Below, in pieces: positions 1 through 8,614 of a DNA stretch of 64,000 nt. The position numbers were made by a program, and so were the translations under genes. The DNA comes from SEAL01 sp032153715 (lineage in GTDB: Bacteria; Patescibacteriota; Saccharimonadia; Saccharimonadales; Saccharimonadaceae). The DNA lies in contig JALDYR010000003.1 of the NCBI GenBank assembly GCA_032153715.1, positions 128,316-192,315 of the forward strand. Direction: 5' to 3'. How positions within the stretch are numbered: the first letter of the stretch is position 1; the number at the start of each line of letters is the position of its first letter. The notes below the pieces were generated by a model, which made no database searches, was not told where the DNA came from, and saw only the letters and a program-made list of their open reading frames with translations.

Positions 1-247
1 AGCCAACTCCACCAAATTGCGTTAACGTGACGATGACATGATTGAGGCTGGTAGATGCGTGATGGTAAATGCCAAGGAGGATTTTGTCATCGTATGGCAG
101 CGTATCGCCTTCGAGCACTTCGTCGGCAATAAAGGCGAAAAGAAAAACGGGAATGCAAAATAATATGAACGCCAGGATCAGGTGTTGAAGCGTTGAGCGT
201 CCAACCGGACGATTAACACGGGCAAAGATATTATGCGTGAGCGACAT
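1..247 (-). CDS. PAP2-family membrane phosphatase, N-terminal part (cut by window edge)
   Basis: Open frame read from an ATG at 247 down to the window edge, 82 codons seen and no stop. A hydrophobic segment follows a short basic N-terminus at about residues 23-41, then the sequence DEVLEGDTLPYD followed by LTQFGG, which resembles the start of PAP2 / undecaprenyl-diphosphatase-like proteins (usually an A-D-x-V stretch before an ITxLGG motif). The catalytic phosphatase motifs would lie beyond the edge, so the family call is by resemblance only. AAGGGAAC lies 5 nt before the ATG. It is transcribed divergently from the aldo/keto reductase gene. Confidence 0.6.
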   Translation of the reverse strand, partial: MSLTHNIFARVNRPVGRSTLQHLILAFILFCIPVFLFAFIADEVLEGDTLPYDDKILLGIYHHASTSLNHVIVTLTQFGGVG

Positions 248-254
248 AGTTCCC

Positions 255-283
255 TTATCATACCACCGCTGTCGTCGTATAAT
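255..283 (+). promoter_or_regulatory. Predicted promoter of the aldo/keto reductase gene
   Basis: TTATCA at 255-260 and a perfect TATAAT at 278-283 are separated by 17 nt. GGAGG follows at 312-316. The element sits in the divergent gap with the PAP2 gene. Confidence 0.55.
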
Positions 284-325
284 AAAGAGAGTGTTAATTA
301 AATCTATGACTGGAGGATGTGTATT

Positions 326-1171
326 GTGGCCGAGCAAACTATGCCGACAGTAACGTTAAATAATGGTGTCACGATGCCTCAGCTTGGACTGGGGGTTTGG
401 CAGTCAAAAGATGGCGCCGAAGTAGAAGCGGCAGTCACTGCTGCGATTAATGCTGGGTATCGCTTGATCGATACGGCAGCGGTGTACGGTAACGAGGCGG
501 GTGTTGGCCGGGCAATTGCGGCGAGTAATGTAGCGCGCGCGGAATTGTTTGTGACGACAAAATTATGGAATGCCGATCAGGGATATGACCAGGCACTCGA
601 GGCGTTTGATAAAAGCCTTCAGCGTCTCGGACTTGATTACGTTGACCTGTATTTAATTCACTGGCCCGTTCCGTCGGCGGGTAAATTTGTTGATTCGTGG
701 CGGGCGCTAGAAAAGCTCTATGCCGACAAGAAAGTCCGCGCCATTGGTGTCAGTAACTTCAAAGAGCATCATCTGGAGGAGTTGATGCGAGATACTGCCG
801 TTACGCCGGCAGTAAACCAGATCGAGCTCCACCCCTACTTCCCACAAAATGACATGCGCGAATGCTGTAGTCGACTTGGTATCCAAGTAGAATCATGGAG
901 TCCGATCGGCGGTGGCGGCGGTGCATTGCTGAGCGAGCCATTACTACAGACGATAGCTGATAAGTACGGCAAAACACCAGCACAAGTTGTCATTCGATGG
1001 CATATTCAAAATGGCCTGGTCGTCATTCCAAAATCAGTGCATGCTGAGCGCATTCAGCAGAACGGTGACGTGTTTGACTTCGAGCTGAGTGATCAGGATA
1101 TGATTGAAATTAATTCACTTGAAACCGGCGTGCGTATTGGCCCTGATCCGGACGAGGCAAATTTCACCTGA
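326..1171 (+). CDS. Aldo/keto reductase (2,5-diketo-gluconate reductase type)
   Basis: NAD(P)H-dependent carbonyl reductase of the AKR superfamily, a soluble TIM barrel. Counted from the upstream ATG at 317, the catalytic tetrad is visible as D52 and Y57 (IDTAAVYGNE), K82 (TTKLW) and H115 (LIHWP); the C-terminal NADP-binding IPKSV follows. Full family length. The ATG at 317 directly abuts GGAGG (312-316), which is too close, whereas the in-frame GTG at 326 has a 9-nt spacing, so GTG 326 is preferred. An ATG at 341 is a further option. The physiological substrate cannot be read from sequence; detoxification of aldehydes or keto-sugars is typical of the family. It stands alone, with its own promoter. 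Confidence 0.93.
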   Translation: MAEQTMPTVTLNNGVTMPQLGLGVWQSKDGAEVEAAVTAAINAGYRLIDTAAVYGNEAGVGRAIAASNVARAELFVTTKLWNADQGYDQALEAFDKSLQRLGLDYVDLYLIHWPVPSAGKFVDSWRALEKLYADKKVRAIGVSNFKEHHLEELMRDTAVTPAVNQIELHPYFPQNDMRECCSRLGIQVESWSPIGGGGGALLSEPLLQTIADKYGKTPAQVVIRWHIQNGLVVIPKSVHAERIQQNGDVFDFELSDQDMIEINSLETGVRIGPDPDEANFT

Positions 1172-1215
1172 AGAACCGGTTTTGTGCAGTTAGCACACCG
1201 ACTAGGATTAATTAA

Positions 1216-2661
1216 ATGGCGATAGACAGTACTCTTTCACTTCTTGATCAACCGATGGTATTTGTTGACGTCGAAACGGACGGCATGAATTATGTGCGTG
1301 GGCACGTGATTGAAGTCGCGGCGATTCGTGTCGAGAATGGCCGAATTACAGAGGAGTTTCGTAGCTTGATCAATCCTGGAATTGATATCCCCTACTTTAT
1401 TACGAATCTGACAGGTATTACGACGCACGACGTGCAGGGCGCGCCGACGTTTCATGAAGTCGCCGATGAACTGTACGAAGTTATGGAAGGTGCCTTGTTC
1501 GTCGCGCATAATGTCCGGTTTGACTATTCATTCCTAAAGCAAGAATTTCGACGTGTCGGTATTGATTTTGCGCCAAAGCAGCTTTGTACTGTTCGCCTTT
1601 CTCGCGCATTGTATCCAGAACAGCGCAGTCACAAACTAGCGGCGTTGATCGAGCGACATGGCTTTGTGTTTAGTGACCGTCACCGGGCGTACGACGATGC
1701 GCATGTGCTGTGGCAATTTCTGCAGCATGCCAGGGATAATTTTGATGAAGCAACGTTACTAGAGGCTTTTCAAAAACAACTTCGCCATCCGTCGCTTCCA
1801 AAGCATATCAACCGCGAAGTTATAGACGCATTGCCGGAAGCGCACGGCGTGTACTTTTTCGACGACGAATTCGGCAGTCCTGTGTACATTGGTAAAAGCG
1901 TTAATATCAAGCGTCGCGTCATGAGTCACTTCACGCGTGACAGCGAAGAATATAAAGAGTTCAAGATGGCACAGTCGGTGCATGGTATTCGTTTTCAGGC
2001 GACTGGCGGTGAACTAGAAGCATTGCTACTCGAATCACATTTAATCAAGACGCTGCAGCCACTATACAATCGTAAGCTCCGCCGCGTCACCAAACTGACG
2101 GTGGCGGTTAGTTCGGTTGACGAGCGTGGCTATGTGACAGTTGGTTTAGAAACGCTCGCCGATCCAGATGACGCACAGCGTGGCGATATCCTTGCTACTT
2201 ACCCACGTCGGGGTATGGCAAAAGAATCGCTGCTGCGAACTGTAAAGACCTATGATCTTTGTCCGAAATTATGCGGACTAGAAAAGTCAAAAGGCGCCTG
2301 TTTTTCATACCAACTTGGCAAGTGTCGCGGTGCTTGCGTCGGTGCGGAAAGTGCCGAAGACTATAATCGCCGCGTCGCTCTCGCCTTCGAGCATAAAAAG
2401 ATTGAAGTATGGCCGTACGACAGTCCGGTGATCGTCCAGGAACAATCATATGACGGTGAAGTATACAAAGGTTTTGTGGTTGATGAATGGCGCATTGTCG
2501 GCTATATCGAACAAGATGAATTTGGTCAGACGACATTTAGCGCACAGTCGCAACCGTTTGACCTTGATTCGTATAAAATTCTACGTGCGTTCATGAACGA
2601 CCACGCGAAGCGGTTGACGATCTCGTCTATTTCCCGGCAGCATCTGGATGACCTGTCGTAG
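1216..2661 (+). CDS. DnaQ-like 3'-5' exonuclease fused to a GIY-YIG (UvrC/Cho-like) nuclease domain
   Basis: Two nuclease domains in one 481-residue chain. The N-terminal DEDDh exonuclease shows D18/E20 (FVDVETDG), D103 (AHNVRFDYSFL) and H156/D161 (HRAYDDAHVLW). From about residue 209 a GIY-YIG domain begins with GVYFF (211-215) and VYIGKS (223-228), followed by R233. Downstream a cysteine-containing stretch (LCPKLCGLEKSKGACF) resembles the equivalent part of UvrC/Cho-type proteins. Fusions of epsilon-like exonuclease with a UvrC N-terminal half are known in several phyla (actinobacterial DEDD exonuclease proteins). Likely DNA repair or processing; whether it serves as proofreading subunit is unknown. 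No good Shine-Dalgarno precedes the ATG. It converges with the next gene, leaving a 4-nt gap. Confidence 0.9.
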   Translation: MAIDSTLSLLDQPMVFVDVETDGMNYVRGHVIEVAAIRVENGRITEEFRSLINPGIDIPYFITNLTGITTHDVQGAPTFHEVADELYEVMEGALFVAHNVRFDYSFLKQEFRRVGIDFAPKQLCTVRLSRALYPEQRSHKLAALIERHGFVFSDRHRAYDDAHVLWQFLQHARDNFDEATLLEAFQKQLRHPSLPKHINREVIDALPEAHGVYFFDDEFGSPVYIGKSVNIKRRVMSHFTRDSEEYKEFKMAQSVHGIRFQATGGELEALLLESHLIKTLQPLYNRKLRRVTKLTVAVSSVDERGYVTVGLETLADPDDAQRGDILATYPRRGMAKESLLRTVKTYDLCPKLCGLEKSKGACFSYQLGKCRGACVGAESAEDYNRRVALAFEHKKIEVWPYDSPVIVQEQSYDGEVYKGFVVDEWRIVGYIEQDEFGQTTFSAQSQPFDLDSYKILRAFMNDHAKRLTISSISRQHLDDLS

Positions 2662-2665
2662 TGTC

Positions 2666-3268
2666 TTATTGAGTGTGTTCGCGAATGATCTCGTTCGCGA
2701 CTGATGTATCGAGACCGTACTTATTTGTGATGTATGCGCTAATTTTTCGTAGTTTTCGTTCTCGATGGACGCCGGAATAACGTATACTTTTATCGATGCG
2801 ATTTTGGATGACTGGTTCAGTTTGGACGTAATGTTTGGTAATTTTCTGAAACTCATTATCAATTTTCTTCTGTAGAAATCGCTCACTATCAATTGGGGCT
2901 TGCAAGAGTATTTCGTGAACAATGTCGGCAGCACTCACTTCTCCGTCTAGTAGTTGATGAGTTGGCTGCCCGCGTTCGTCAATTGTGTATGCCTCGAATG
3001 TTTTTGTATCAAGGCTATAGCCTTCGACAAACTCTTCGTTTTCGCGTGAATGAAGGACGACGTAGTAATACAGTTCGTTCCTTCCGACTTCAAACGTGAC
3101 TTCGCAGTCAGATTGATGGTCGTCCCAGTACATGGATCTAGTGCCGTATTCACCTACCTCTTCCTGATCAAGTTCGACAAGAATACTTTCGGACAATAGT
3201 CGAATGTCACGGAGTGTGTCGTGGTGTTTGTCGAACTTGGATATATGGTTCGGTGACTGCTCGGACAT
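2666..3268 (-). CDS. Hypothetical acidic protein, unknown function
   Basis: A 200-residue soluble protein (MSEQSPNHIS to EIIREHTQ) without signal or membrane segment and without a motif I recognise. The open frame extends upstream into tgt, but the basic, low-quality extension and a TATAAA box at 3276-3281 exactly 7 nt before ATG 3268 make 3268 the probable start, giving a leaderless mRNA. The C-terminal half is rich in charged helices. It is divergent from tgt. Confidence 0.7.
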   Translation of the reverse strand: MSEQSPNHISKFDKHHDTLRDIRLLSESILVELDQEEVGEYGTRSMYWDDHQSDCEVTFEVGRNELYYYVVLHSRENEEFVEGYSLDTKTFEAYTIDERGQPTHQLLDGEVSAADIVHEILLQAPIDSERFLQKKIDNEFQKITKHYVQTEPVIQNRIDKSIRYSGVHRERKLRKISAYITNKYGLDTSVANEIIREHTQ

Positions 3269-3346
3269 AATTACATTTATAGTAGACCGGAATACTACTG
3301 CTGGCAAGTGAGCGCGCGAATCCAATCTGTGATACCCTAGTAACAG

Positions 3347-4549
3347 ATGAAAGCTCTTGAATTTGAGATTCACCATCGTCTGGATGGCGCTTTGGCGCGC
3401 ACCGGTACGATCACGACGCCGCACGGAACGATTGAGACGCCGGCGTTTATTCCTGTTGGTACGAAAGCGACGCTCAAAGCGCTGACACCAGAGCAGCTTG
3501 AGGGGGTTGGCGCGCAGGCGGTACTGGCTAATGCCTATCACTTATATCTGCGACCTGGCCACGAACTAATTGACCGCGCGGGTGGATTGAATGCATTTAT
3601 GAATTGGAAGAAGCCGACATTTACTGATAGCGGTGGGTTTCAAGTAATGTCACTTGGTGTCGGGTTCAAGAAAGTGATCGACATGGACGGCCAGACTGAC
3701 GAAAAGCCGCTGGCAAAAAAGGATAAGTTGGCGTGGATTGATAATAATGGTGTCCGATTTAAATCACATCTTGATGGCAGCTATCACTACTTCACACCAG
3801 AACTTTCCATGCAAATCCAGCACGGTATTGGCGCGGATATTACGTTTGCTTTTGATGAGCTGACGACACTACATCATGACTATGATTATCAGGTTGAATC
3901 GCTTGATGAACGAACACATCCTTGGGCGGTGCGCAGTCTTGTCGAACACCAACGTCTAAACGAAGAGCGATCGCATCGTCCACCGCAAGCGTTATTCGGC
4001 GTCGTGCAAGGCGCAGATCACGAAGACCTACGACGCAAGTGTTCGCAGTTTTTGGGCGCAATGGACTTTGACGGGTATGGGCTTGGCGGTGCGCTGCGCA
4101 AAGAAAATATCGGCGAAATCGTTCGTTGGATGAACGAGGAGCTGCCAGAAGACAAGCCACGACATATGCTGGGGATTAGCGAACCTGATGACATTTTTGA
4201 ATGTATCGAAAACGGTGCAGATACGTTCGACTGCGTCTCGCCTGCTCGCGTTGGGCGCAATGGTGCGCTGTACACGCGATTTGGTCGGGTTAATATTACC
4301 CGTGCTCAGTACAAAGATGACTTTACACCGTTTGATAGTGAATGCGACTGCTATAGCTGCCAAAGCTATACGAGCGCCTACCTGCACCATTTATTTAAGT
4401 CGGATGAGCTGCTGGCAAATACACTTGCGACCATTCATAACGAACGCTTTATCGTAAAGTTAGTTGATGACATCCGTGCAAGTATCGCTGATGGATCTTT
4501 CTACGATTTCAAGCAATCATTCCTCGCTGATTATTACTCTAAAAAATAA
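3347..4549 (+). CDS. tgt: Queuine/preQ1 tRNA-ribosyltransferase (tRNA-guanine transglycosylase)
   Basis: Exchanges G34 of GUN-anticodon tRNAs for preQ1 or queuine. Key elements are all present: the base-binding DSGGFQ (D94), VVQGA, a GLGGALRKE stretch in place of GGLxVGE, the nucleophile motif DTFDCVSPAR, and the zinc site CDCYSCQ followed by a downstream His in YLHHLF. At 400 residues it is slightly longer than typical bacterial enzymes (about 370-380), with a small extra insert around residues 105-120. No other queuosine gene is in the window, so the base may be scavenged. There is no strong Shine-Dalgarno before ATG 3347. Confidence 0.96.
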   Translation: MKALEFEIHHRLDGALARTGTITTPHGTIETPAFIPVGTKATLKALTPEQLEGVGAQAVLANAYHLYLRPGHELIDRAGGLNAFMNWKKPTFTDSGGFQVMSLGVGFKKVIDMDGQTDEKPLAKKDKLAWIDNNGVRFKSHLDGSYHYFTPELSMQIQHGIGADITFAFDELTTLHHDYDYQVESLDERTHPWAVRSLVEHQRLNEERSHRPPQALFGVVQGADHEDLRRKCSQFLGAMDFDGYGLGGALRKENIGEIVRWMNEELPEDKPRHMLGISEPDDIFECIENGADTFDCVSPARVGRNGALYTRFGRVNITRAQYKDDFTPFDSECDCYSCQSYTSAYLHHLFKSDELLANTLATIHNERFIVKLVDDIRASIADGSFYDFKQSFLADYYSKK

Positions 4550-4550
4550 A

Positions 4551-4572
4551 ACACCCCGCCTCCACGGAGTGT
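4551..4572 (-). terminator. Intrinsic terminator of the 145-aa gene
   Basis: ACACCCC (4551-4557) pairs with GGAGTGT (4566-4572) with one mismatch. On the minus strand the stem is followed by an uninterrupted T-rich tract complementary to 4541-4550. Confidence 0.6.
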
Positions 4573-4600
4573 TTGCTCGACGTGGGAGAACGGGGCTTAG

Positions 4601-5038
4601 TTAGTGGCCTAGCTTGACGGCGCGTCGTACTTTTTGGCATGTACGTTGACGAGATTGTCTTGCGGTGTCGGCACGTCCGACACGGTACTGATTGATGGCT
4701 TCTCGAGAGGATCGATTGATGTGAGCGCATCGCATCTCGTGTGTTGCGTCCAAGTCTCCGCGAAGTGCTTCGTCTGCACTGCAGCTTCTCCAGGCCATGG
4801 AGTGTAGCGTGTTATTGTCACTTTCGAGCTTGGCGTAGATCGTGTTGACGACGGACATGAAGCGGAACTCATGTGTGCTCAGTTCAGTCCTTCGTGTAAC
4901 TATGCCGTAGTTAGCATAGATCTTCGAGAGTTCGCTGATCGCCGCGGCGACATAGGTGGTCACTTCAATTTCTGCGAGCGTGATCCGATCGGTCCAAAGC
5001 TGTGCTTCCATGTACGTATCGTAGGTCATGGGGATCAT
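4601..5038 (-). CDS. Hypothetical protein, 145 aa
   Basis: Short soluble protein; the N-terminal half (MIPMTYDTYMEAQLW onward) looks alpha-helical and the C-terminal quarter is strongly basic. No recognised domain. A good ribosome-binding site (AAGGAG, 5-nt spacer) precedes ATG 5038 and a terminator follows the stop, which support a genuine monocistronic gene. An overlapping 87-aa frame within the same stretch lacks such signals. Function unknown. Confidence 0.6.
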   Translation of the reverse strand: MIPMTYDTYMEAQLWTDRITLAEIEVTTYVAAAISELSKIYANYGIVTRRTELSTHEFRFMSVVNTIYAKLESDNNTLHSMAWRSCSADEALRGDLDATHEMRCAHINRSSREAINQYRVGRADTARQSRQRTCQKVRRAVKLGH

Positions 5039-5155
5039 AGTAGCTCCTTGGAAGTACGGTAATGGATAAAATTATCATACCATATTACAAAAAATATGCA
5101 ATTCCCAAAGCTTCCCGTCTCTGCTATACTACAAACAAACTTAAGGAGTTATTTC

Positions 5156-6289
5156 ATGAAAGTGCGTATTGATATTGATACAAGTACCTTTGTCCGTTTT
5201 TGGCTGGTTGTGATCGCCTTTGCCTTTGCGATCCTTGCCATTTACAGTGCACGGACAGCCCTTATTATTATTGGCGTCGCCTTCTTCTTGGCACTAGCCT
5301 TGAACCGTCCGGTCTCGGCGCTTGCCGACAAACTACCCGGCCGTAGTCGTGTTGGCGCGACCGCGCTCGCCTATATTGCTGTCGTTGCCTTTTTGGGGTT
5401 GATTATCTTTACGGTCATTCCACCAATCGTACAGCAGACCGCTAAATTTACCGAAACAGTTCCAAGTCTTGTTGATAGCGCGACAAAGCAATGGCACGGT
5501 CTTGATTCTGTGATTGATCGCTACAACCTACAGCCACAAGTGGACAATGCAGTCGAGTCAATCAAATCAAACGCTGCTGGCTGGGCGGCAAGTATTGGCA
5601 GTAATGTTGTGTCTGGTATTGGCTCGCTCGCTGCACTACTGACGTCGACATTCCTCGTTCTTGTGCTTTCATTCTTGATGTTAATTGAAGCGCCAGTTTG
5701 GCTAAAACGCATCTGGAGTTTGTATAACGATAAGGAGCGTATGGAGAACCACCGAGAGATGGCAACGCGTATGTACAATGTCGTCACTGGATATGTCACT
5801 GGCCAATTAACGGTGTCTGCAATCGGTGCGGCGTTTGCGGGATTATTCGTCTTTATCCTGAGCTTCTTCTTTCCGGGCGTTGCGCCAAATCTGGCGATGC
5901 CAACTGCGGCAATTACGTTTGTACTATCGCTGGTGCCAATGTTCGGTGCAACGATTGCCGGTGTGATTATCACGATTCTGCTCGCACTCAATAGCCTGCC
6001 TGCGGCAATCGTCTTTGTGATTTACTTCATCGTATATCAGCAGCTGGAGAATAACTTTATTTCACCAACTATCCAGTCAAAGGCTGTCGAGCTGTCGGCA
6101 CTTGCCGTGCTTGCATCTGTGACGATTGGTCTGTATGTGTTTGGTATTGCGGGGGGTATCATTTCAATCCCAGTCGCAGGATGTGTAAAGGTGCTTCTCG
6201 AAAATTATCTACGAGGAGCTAAAAAGGAGCGTGAAAAAAGTGATCGCCCACTACACAAGCTGGTAAAGAAAATTCAAAAAGAAGCCTAA
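5156..6289 (+). CDS. AI-2E family (PerM/YhhT-type) membrane permease
   Basis: A 377-residue polytopic membrane protein. An N-terminal pair of hydrophobic helices (about residues 15-55), a third at about 65-85, a soluble loop, then a membrane-rich C-terminal half with AVELSALAVLASVTIGLYVFG near the end are the layout of the AI-2E/UPF0118 family. Members export or flux small solutes (autoinducer-2 in TqsA, Na+/H+ in others); the substrate here is unknown. ATG 5156 is chosen over an upstream in-frame ATG because AAGGAG lies 8 nt before it. A TATACT box lies about 20 nt before the ribosome-binding site. An intrinsic terminator follows. Confidence 0.9.
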   Translation: MKVRIDIDTSTFVRFWLVVIAFAFAILAIYSARTALIIIGVAFFLALALNRPVSALADKLPGRSRVGATALAYIAVVAFLGLIIFTVIPPIVQQTAKFTETVPSLVDSATKQWHGLDSVIDRYNLQPQVDNAVESIKSNAAGWAASIGSNVVSGIGSLAALLTSTFLVLVLSFLMLIEAPVWLKRIWSLYNDKERMENHREMATRMYNVVTGYVTGQLTVSAIGAAFAGLFVFILSFFFPGVAPNLAMPTAAITFVLSLVPMFGATIAGVIITILLALNSLPAAIVFVIYFIVYQQLENNFISPTIQSKAVELSALAVLASVTIGLYVFGIAGGIISIPVAGCVKVLLENYLRGAKKEREKSDRPLHKLVKKIQKEA

Positions 6290-6309
6290 AAATTTTTAGA
6301 TAAAAAGCA

Positions 6310-6333
6310 CCCCGCCAAATGATCTTGGCGGGG
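6310..6333. terminator. Bidirectional intrinsic terminator
   Basis: Perfect 9-bp stem CCCCGCCAA (6310-6318) / TTGGCGGGG (6325-6333) followed by TTTT on the plus strand, with an A-rich tract on the other side. It serves the permease gene and the convergent 127-aa gene. Confidence 0.85.
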
Positions 6334-6350
6334 TTTTGATTGTTCGCTTT

Positions 6351-6734
6351 TTAGAGGTGGGCTCCACGAAGGTGGATCACCGCATCGGCAAGGAAGTTGT
6401 CCGGATATTCGAACGGATTCCTGTACCAATCGATGAGCACTTGCTGGACTGAGTCTGCGTCGAGCTCATCGTTGTCGATGATTCGACGTATAGCGGGAAC
6501 GGTCAGGTCCTCGATCTGCACCTCGTAGTCGAGGCAGTGCAGATGAAGGGCGGCGACGGCATCGCGCGTTTCTTTTTCGAATTCGGCGATGAACAGGTCG
6601 TAGTCCTGTGTCATCTCCTCCTGAAGCTTGCGCCAGAGCTCGTTCTCTTCGGCTACTTCATTCGCGTACTCATTGAGTCCGGCGTTGATGTCGATTCGAG
6701 CGAGGACCGCGCGTCGTCCCATGCCAATGATCAT
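6351..6734 (-). CDS. Hypothetical acidic protein, 127 aa
   Basis: A soluble, acidic, helix-rich protein from MIIGMGRRAV to IHLRGAHL. ATG 6734 is selected because GAGGAG lies a few nt upstream; the longer open frame adds 14 unlikely residues. No domain recognised. Codons are GC-richer than in the neighbouring housekeeping genes. It shares the terminator at 6310-6333. Confidence 0.6.
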   Translation of the reverse strand: MIIGMGRRAVLARIDINAGLNEYANEVAEENELWRKLQEEMTQDYDLFIAEFEKETRDAVAALHLHCLDYEVQIEDLTVPAIRRIIDNDELDADSVQQVLIDWYRNPFEYPDNFLADAVIHLRGAHL

Positions 6735-6815
6735 TGCTTCTCCTCTTGTAGGTGAACAACGTGTAGATAATATCATAAAAATAATAAAAAGTCAATATGT
6801 TCAAGAAAGAACGAT

Positions 6816-6841
6816 GCCCCGCCCGGAAATCCGGACGGGGC
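6816..6841 (-). terminator. GC-rich hairpin, probable terminator of the 51-aa gene
   Basis: GCCCCGCCCGGA and TCCGGACGGGGC form a near-perfect 12-bp stem with a 2-nt spacer. The minus-strand tail is only moderately T-rich (ATCGTTCTTTC), so termination efficiency is uncertain. Confidence 0.45.
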
Positions 6842-6910
6842 GTATGTTCGTACAACCTAACAAATGGTTTGCGATCGTCATTGATCAGGTTTAGGTGGTT
6901 AGACGTGAGG

Positions 6911-7066
6911 CTATCGATGCCCCCATCTCTTCTTGAGCGCCACTGCTTCTTCGCAGAATGCTCGAGGATTGAGAGTCGCGTCGCGGTGAACTTCCGCTTT
7001 TGGCGGTGTGGGTTCGCCGATTCCGGTGGGTGCTGTCTGGTCGTTGTTGTCGACTGTATTGCTCAT
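6911..7066 (-). CDS. Small hypothetical protein, 51 aa
   Basis: Short frame MSNTVDNNDQ to KKRWGHR with a proline-rich middle (GIGEPTPPKAE) and a helical C-terminus (NPRAFCEEAVALKKRW). AAGGAG 7 nt before ATG 7066 and a GC-rich hairpin downstream support expression. No homologue recognised. Confidence 0.5.
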   Translation of the reverse strand: MSNTVDNNDQTAPTGIGEPTPPKAEVHRDATLNPRAFCEEAVALKKRWGHR

Positions 7067-7153
7067 CGGATTCTCCTTTTTGTTCGTGTACGAACATGAA
7101 TATAGTCGCATATCCACCTTAAAAAATCAATCCGTGGACGAGTACAATAAGAG

Positions 7154-8614
7154 CTAGCTTAGGTATTCCCAGACGCTGCCATGGGTGGTGTCTCGAACGG
7201 CGATACCTTCGTCGGCGAGTTCGTCGCGGAGTTTGTCAGAAAGTGCCCAGTCTTTGTTTTCGCGGGCCTGTTGACGTTCCAGAATGGTTTGTTTTTGCTC
7301 ATCGGTAATATCGGGTGTGCTGTCGCGTAGTTGCAGGCCAAGCGTGTCGTCGATCGTTTCAAGCAAGTCATTAAGGCTTTGCTGATGAATTGCAGTAAGT
7401 GGCTGGTTTTCGACGCGTGCAAAGGATTCATCAATAACGCGTAGCGCTTCCGGAGTATTGAGGTTGTCGTTAAGTGCTTCAATGATCGCCTGCGAAGCTG
7501 CGCGGAGTGACACTTCCTTGTCACTGTCGCTCTCGATCGTGTCGTGTGTTTGGTGGCGCAGCGCGGCAATGTTACGCCAATGATGTAAGCGGTTTTTGGC
7601 TGCAGTCAGATTTTCAAAGGTAAAGTTGCCCTCGTTTGAATAGTGACCTTGTAGGATAAACATACGATAATCAAACGGTGTATAGCCGCGCTCTTCGAGG
7701 TCGTCGAGCGTATAGCCGTTGCCGAGGCTTTTGCTGATTTTTGTACCGCCTGATTTCAGGTGGTTGTTGTGGATCCAAAAGTTAGAAAACCGTTTGCCGG
7801 TGACTGATTCAGACTGGGCAATTTCGTTTGTGTGGTGCACGGGAATGTGGTCGATGCCACCGGTGTGAATATCAAGCGTTTCACCCAGGATACTCATGGC
7901 CATAGCACTACATTCAAGGTGCCAGCCTGGAAAGCCCATCTTCCCTACTTCGTCGTTATCGATAAGGTTTGATGGCGTCTCCCATTCCATGTCGCGCTGT
8001 TCGTCTGCAGGTGAGAACTTCCAGAGTGCAAAATCTGATACGTTTCGCTTTTGCTGATTCATTTCAACGCGGGCACCGGCGCGTAGTGCGTCAAGGTCAA
8101 GTCCTGCAAAGTCAGCGTAGGTTGGGAATTTGCTGGTATCAAAATAAATGCCGTCGTCGATTTGATAAGTAAAGCCTTTTTCTTTGAGTGCGCGCACAAG
8201 ATCTAGCTGTTGTGGGATATATTCGGTGGCTTTGGTAATGTGCTGCGGAGTGATTAAATTCAGGCGCTTCATTCCTTTTAGGAAATCATCACCGTAAAAC
8301 TCAGCGACATCCCAAGCAGTCTTGCCCTCGCGGCGAGCGCCCTTTTGCATCTTGTCTTCGCCGGTGTCAGCGTCGCCTTCATTTTCGCCTGTTAGGTGGC
8401 CGACGTCAGTGATATTCATCACGCGCTCGACGTTGTAGTCGTTGGCAATCAGCGTGCGTACGAGCGTATCCCAGTAGATGTAGGCTGCCCAGTTGCCAAC
8501 GTGCAGATAGTTGTAGACCGTTGGACCACATGTGTAAAGCGAGACCTGGTTGTCATTTTGCGGAGTGAATTCTTCGAGTGATTTGGTGAGCGTATTATGC
8601 AGTTTCAGGGACAT
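7154..8614 (-). CDS. cysS: Cysteinyl-tRNA synthetase
   Basis: Class I aminoacyl-tRNA synthetase charging tRNA-Cys. The HIGH-type motif is HVGN in YTCGPTVYNYLHVGN; zinc ligands are the Cys in that stretch, the Cys in WHLECS and the residues around HTGGIDHIPVHHTNE; the signature lysine loop is KISKSLGN. At 486 residues it is complete, with the usual helical C-terminal region (LERQQARENKDWALSDKLRDEL). Its start lies 20 nt inside the end of the upstream DHH gene, indicating translational coupling and a two-gene operon. Confidence 0.97.
   Translation of the reverse strand: MSLKLHNTLTKSLEEFTPQNDNQVSLYTCGPTVYNYLHVGNWAAYIYWDTLVRTLIANDYNVERVMNITDVGHLTGENEGDADTGEDKMQKGARREGKTAWDVAEFYGDDFLKGMKRLNLITPQHITKATEYIPQQLDLVRALKEKGFTYQIDDGIYFDTSKFPTYADFAGLDLDALRAGARVEMNQQKRNVSDFALWKFSPADEQRDMEWETPSNLIDNDEVGKMGFPGWHLECSAMAMSILGETLDIHTGGIDHIPVHHTNEIAQSESVTGKRFSNFWIHNNHLKSGGTKISKSLGNGYTLDDLEERGYTPFDYRMFILQGHYSNEGNFTFENLTAAKNRLHHWRNIAALRHQTHDTIESDSDKEVSLRAASQAIIEALNDNLNTPEALRVIDESFARVENQPLTAIHQQSLNDLLETIDDTLGLQLRDSTPDITDEQKQTILERQQARENKDWALSDKLRDELADEGIAVRDTTHGSVWEYLS

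Noticed and set aside
2666..3541. Extended 291-aa form of the hypothetical gene
   Set aside because: The extra N-terminal part overlaps tgt, is arginine-rich nonsense-like sequence, and a -10 box fits the internal ATG 3268.
4609..4872. Alternative 87-aa minus-strand frame inside the 145-aa gene
   Set aside because: No ribosome-binding site, and it lies wholly within the better supported frame.
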